Origin: Bacteroidales bacterium
GTDB taxonomy: Bacteria > Bacteroidota > Bacteroidia > Bacteroidales > F082
Length of the DNA: 26,976 nucleotides
Assembly: GCA_023229135.1 (NCBI GenBank)
Contig: JALNZT010000048.1
Location: forward strand, 1 to 26,976
Direction: 5' to 3'
Within the stretch, counting starts at the first letter, position 1. Every line of letters starts with the position of its first letter. The notes below the pieces were generated by a model. That model worked only from the letters and a program-made list of their open reading frames with translations. It searched no databases and was not told where the DNA came from. The translations under genes were made by a program, and so were the position numbers. Below are positions 24,045 through 26,976 of the stretch, piece by piece.

Positions 24045-26306
24045 ATGAAAAAAGTGTTTTTACTGCTGGCATTCGTCATGCTGGCTTCCTTGGGCAAAAC
24101 TTATGCCGACGAAGGCATGTGGTTGCCTATGTTTGTTGAACGACTCAATTATACAGATATGCGCGAAGCTGGCCTCCAGCTTACTGCCGAAGAAATTTAC
24201 AGCGTAAATAATTCGAGCCTCAAAGATGCTATCGTAGGGCTGTCAACAAGTCCATCGCCTTCAGGATTTTTCTGTACCGGCGAAATTGTCTCTGACCAGG
24301 GATTGATGTTTACCAATCACCACTGCGGCTATGATATTATCCAGCAGCACAGCACCCTTGATCACGATTATCTTACCAATGGTTTCTGGGCAAAAAGCTT
24401 AGACGAAGAACTGGCAAATCCAGAGCTTACGGCTTCTTTCCTGATTCGTATGCAAGATGTTACCGACAGCGTGATGCAAAACGTAAGCGATACCATGGAT
24501 GGCCAACAACGCAGCGCAGCTATGCGCGAGGTGAGCAGTCGTATGAAAAAAGCCGCCTCGGAAGACGGACGCTATAACGTTGTTTTGAAAAGCTTCTTCA
24601 ACGGAAACGAATATTATATGTTTGTATATGAGGTTTATACCGACGTTCGTTTGGTTGGTGCTCCTCCTTCAGATATTGGTAAATTTGGTGGCGACACTGA
24701 CAACTGGATGTGGCCACGTCATACCGGCGACTTTTCTATTTTTAGGGTTTATAGTGCACCCGATGGTAGTCCGGCTGACTATGCTGAGGAAAATATTCCA
24801 CTCAAACCAAAACATTATCTGCCTATAAGCCTTGATGGCGTGCAGGAAGACGATTTTGCGATGATCTGGGGTTTCCCGGGAAGCACGGACCGCTACCTCA
24901 CTTCTTATGGCGTAAACTTTAACCTCGACGCACAATATCCCGCCATCATCGATCTCTTTGGTAAAAAACTGGATGTATGGAAACCCTTTATGGCCGCCGA
25001 TCAGCAGGTTAATATCCAATATGCATCCAAGCATGCTGTGACGGCTAACACCTGGAAATACCTGATTGGCCAAACCCGCGGACTTAAAAATCTGGCTGTT
25101 GCCGACAAAAAGATTCAATTAGAAAATCAATTCACTGCATGGGTAAATGCCAATCCCGAACGCACTGAGAAATATGGCGAGGTGCTGTCAACACTCAAAA
25201 GCAGCTATGCTATGATGGCCGATAAAATTGAGCCGCTGCTTTATACCAGCTTTGCCGGGCTTAACGGAAGTGAAATAGTGGGCTATGCACTTGATTTCAG
25301 TGGTTTGTATGAGCTGCTCAAACCGATTGACAAAAAAGAGTTGCCCAAGGATAAAGATATGGCCAAGAAGATGAAGGACGAACGCGAACAGCAAATCAAA
25401 GCTTCTGCTGAAGCACTGCTTGCTGAAGTTGATGAGCATTTCAAAAATTATTACGCACCGGCAGATAAAAAGTTGTTGGCTACCATGCTCAACGAATACT
25501 ATCTGCATGTTCCGGTAAATATGCAGACACCACTGGTCTATCAGAAATTCAATGAATACAAGGGTAGTTTTGATAACTATGCCGAAGAGGTATTTGAAAA
25601 GTCTGTTTTTGCCGAAAAACAAAGGCTGGTGAACTTCCTGAATAATCCCGATTTTAAAACCCTTGACAAAGATCCTGCACTGGAATTAGGCAACGCATTT
25701 ATGGATAAAATGATGAAAGCTTCGGGCGAATTCCAAAGCGCACAAGCCTCACTGTCAGAATCAGAACGGCTGTTTATGGCCGGCCTGCGCGAGATGCAAA
25801 GCGATAAGGTATTTTATCCCGACGCCAACTCTACTATGCGTATGACCTGGGGAACTGTGCAGAGCTATGAACCCGCAGATGCAATTCAGTATGATTATGT
25901 TACCACCTCAAAAGGAATTTTGGAAAAAGAAGATCCTACTGACCCTGAGTTTATTGTGCCTGAATATCTGAAAACTTTGATCGAAAACCGCGATTTTGGT
26001 CCTTATGGCGAAAATGGTGAGCTGATTATTTGTTTCCTGAGCACCAACGATATCACAGGCGGAAACTCCGGAAGCCCTGTAATCAATGGCAAAGGTGAGC
26101 TAATCGGTATTGCTTTCGATGGCAACTGGGAAGCCATGAGTGGCGATATTGCTTTTGAGCCCGAGCTACAGCGCACCATCAATGTGGACATTCGCTATGT
26201 ACTTTTTGTAATCGACAAATTTGCAGGTGCTACTAACCTGATCGACGAGCTTACCATCCACAAAGCAGTGCCGCAGCCTTTGCGCACCGAGACCGTGGAA
26301 ATGTAA
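24045..26306 (+). CDS. S46 family dipeptidyl-peptidase (DPP7/DPP11 type)
   Basis: 753 residues, with a signal peptide (MKKVFLLLAFVMLASLGKTYA). The S46 serine peptidase triad can be placed: His in TNHHCGY (90-96), Asp in RHTGDFS (225-231) and Ser675 in TGGNSGSPV. Other family marks are FGGDTDNWMWP (214-224) and IAFDGNWEAMSGDIAFEPEL after the active serine. S46 enzymes release dipeptides from peptide N-termini in the periplasm of Bacteroidota. DPP7 prefers hydrophobic and DPP11 acidic P1 residues. The Gly in MSGD points toward DPP7, but I cannot settle this without alignment. A strong terminator follows. Confidence 0.93.
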   Translation: MKKVFLLLAFVMLASLGKTYADEGMWLPMFVERLNYTDMREAGLQLTAEEIYSVNNSSLKDAIVGLSTSPSPSGFFCTGEIVSDQGLMFTNHHCGYDIIQQHSTLDHDYLTNGFWAKSLDEELANPELTASFLIRMQDVTDSVMQNVSDTMDGQQRSAAMREVSSRMKKAASEDGRYNVVLKSFFNGNEYYMFVYEVYTDVRLVGAPPSDIGKFGGDTDNWMWPRHTGDFSIFRVYSAPDGSPADYAEENIPLKPKHYLPISLDGVQEDDFAMIWGFPGSTDRYLTSYGVNFNLDAQYPAIIDLFGKKLDVWKPFMAADQQVNIQYASKHAVTANTWKYLIGQTRGLKNLAVADKKIQLENQFTAWVNANPERTEKYGEVLSTLKSSYAMMADKIEPLLYTSFAGLNGSEIVGYALDFSGLYELLKPIDKKELPKDKDMAKKMKDEREQQIKASAEALLAEVDEHFKNYYAPADKKLLATMLNEYYLHVPVNMQTPLVYQKFNEYKGSFDNYAEEVFEKSVFAEKQRLVNFLNNPDFKTLDKDPALELGNAFMDKMMKASGEFQSAQASLSESERLFMAGLREMQSDKVFYPDANSTMRMTWGTVQSYEPADAIQYDYVTTSKGILEKEDPTDPEFIVPEYLKTLIENRDFGPYGENGELIICFLSTNDITGGNSGSPVINGKGELIGIAFDGNWEAMSGDIAFEPELQRTINVDIRYVLFVIDKFAGATNLIDELTIHKAVPQPLRTETVEM

Positions 26307-26328
26307 AACACAGGTTTAACACGATAAG

Positions 26329-26361
26329 AAAAAGGAACAGCCGAGGTTGTTCCTTTTTTTT
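26329..26361 (+). terminator. Intrinsic terminator after the S46 gene
   Basis: AAAGGAACA pairs with TGTTCCTTT around a GCCGAGG-like loop and a run of T follows. An A run on the other side could make it work in both directions. Confidence 0.85.
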
Positions 26362-26976
26362 GTATCTGAAATAAGGTAAGACAATGTGTTGATTTGAAGT
26401 AAGAAGGGTAATTGCCGTCCTGAAAGTATTTGCTCTTTAGATCATTCTACTCCCAAAACGAGTTTAAAATAACTATTGTATTGATGTATTATGGTTTTGA
26501 TAGTTGGTTTGTTGAACCGGATTTAACGGTAAGCGCGATCGCACAAAGGCTTGAAGAATTGAAATAATACTATTTTTCAACTGATATTTATTGTGCATCA
26601 TTGGTTTAAAGAGCGCATAATTGCAGGCAACAAAAAGAGTTTGCTAATTTGAAACAGATTAAAAATTATTTCAAGGATATAGAACCCAATACCATGTTTG
26701 GTGAAATTAAAGATCCTGTAGCATGGCAAAACCAAATACGTAATGAGTGGGAAACTAATTGATACAAAAAAAACAGAAACTCATTGAATTTCTGTTTTAT
26801 AGTATCGGGATGATACAAACTTAGCCTTTTAATAATGACCTCAATTATTTCCTGAGTTTGACACCTACCCTCACCAAAAACCTCTGTAACCCTTATAAAT
26901 CAAGGATTTTATTTTAGAAATGCCGAAAATGTAGTGCGAAAACCACTATATGTTATAGAAATATAGTTCTAATTTT
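26362..26976. other. Gene-poor right end with coding remnants
   Basis: No convincing gene. One short frame ends at 26567 with FDSWFVEPDLTVSAIAQRLE. Another runs to TGA at 26759-26761 and encodes KQIKNYFKDIEPNTMFGEIK then DPVAWQNQIRNEWETN, without a suitable start. Both look like decayed ends of small proteins, possibly antitoxin-like. The last 150 bases show nothing I can name. Confidence 0.35.
26771..26798. terminator. Possible bidirectional terminator
   Basis: AAACAGAAA (26771-26779) pairs perfectly with TTTCTGTTT (26789-26797), with A and T runs on the two sides. It lies just after the second coding remnant. Confidence 0.45.

Noticed and set aside
26821..26976. Recombinase attachment site at the right edge
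   Set aside because: Short AT-rich words and a weak inverted repeat only; no integrase gene or matching second site in the window.
1..26976. CRISPR array
   Set aside because: No regularly spaced direct repeats of 25-40 bases with unique spacers were seen; the only short array, at 3320, has three degenerate units without spacers.

Overview
The window reads as chromosomal DNA of a Bacteroidota (Bacteroidetes) bacterium; the genus cannot be fixed from the sequence alone. The evidence is a type IX secretion C-terminal sorting tail, an S46 family dipeptidyl-peptidase, a TPR-membrane-HTH regulator, a fused lycopene cyclase next to CruF, few Shine-Dalgarno sites, and repeated TAnnTTTG promoter -7 boxes. 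I see no rRNA, tRNA or CRISPR array.

Left region (1-5100): an accessory island. It holds a SF1 helicase (276-3266) with a ParE/RelE-like N-terminus and an ankyrin block, a short array of about 20-bp repeats that may be an IS21-type end, a decayed 5' fragment of a type I restriction specificity gene (hsdS), and a GxxExxY nuclease-fold gene bracketed by an inverted repeat. A DUF3108 secreted protein follows. A repeat of about 128 bp at the left edge recurs inverted at 13621-13748, so the two copies bracket about 13.5 kb.

Centre (5117-13501): leuS on the minus strand carries an insertion of about 105 residues resembling a DUF559/Vsr-like nuclease fold. A plus-strand operon follows: DUF2237 protein, carotenoid desaturase (best read as CrtD), CruF hydratase and a fused lycopene cyclase, suggesting synthesis of a monocyclic, 1'-hydroxylated carotenoid. 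Next come scoA-scoB (3-oxoacid CoA-transferase) with a clear terminator. The 766-base gap after them holds the second dispersed repeat, a GC-rich foldable block and a long imperfect palindrome.

Right (14268-26306): on the minus strand, a large secreted protein of uncertain function overlaps butyrate kinase (buk). Upstream of buk lies a duplicated module of tiny ORF, terminator and type IX-secreted protein. One copy is intact; in the other the secreted gene has collapsed to its C-terminal tail. A TPR-HTH regulator follows on the minus strand. On the plus strand are an M49-like zinc-hydrolase lipoprotein and an S46 dipeptidyl-peptidase, both probably exported for peptide use. The last 600 bases hold a terminator, gene remnants and no convincing gene.
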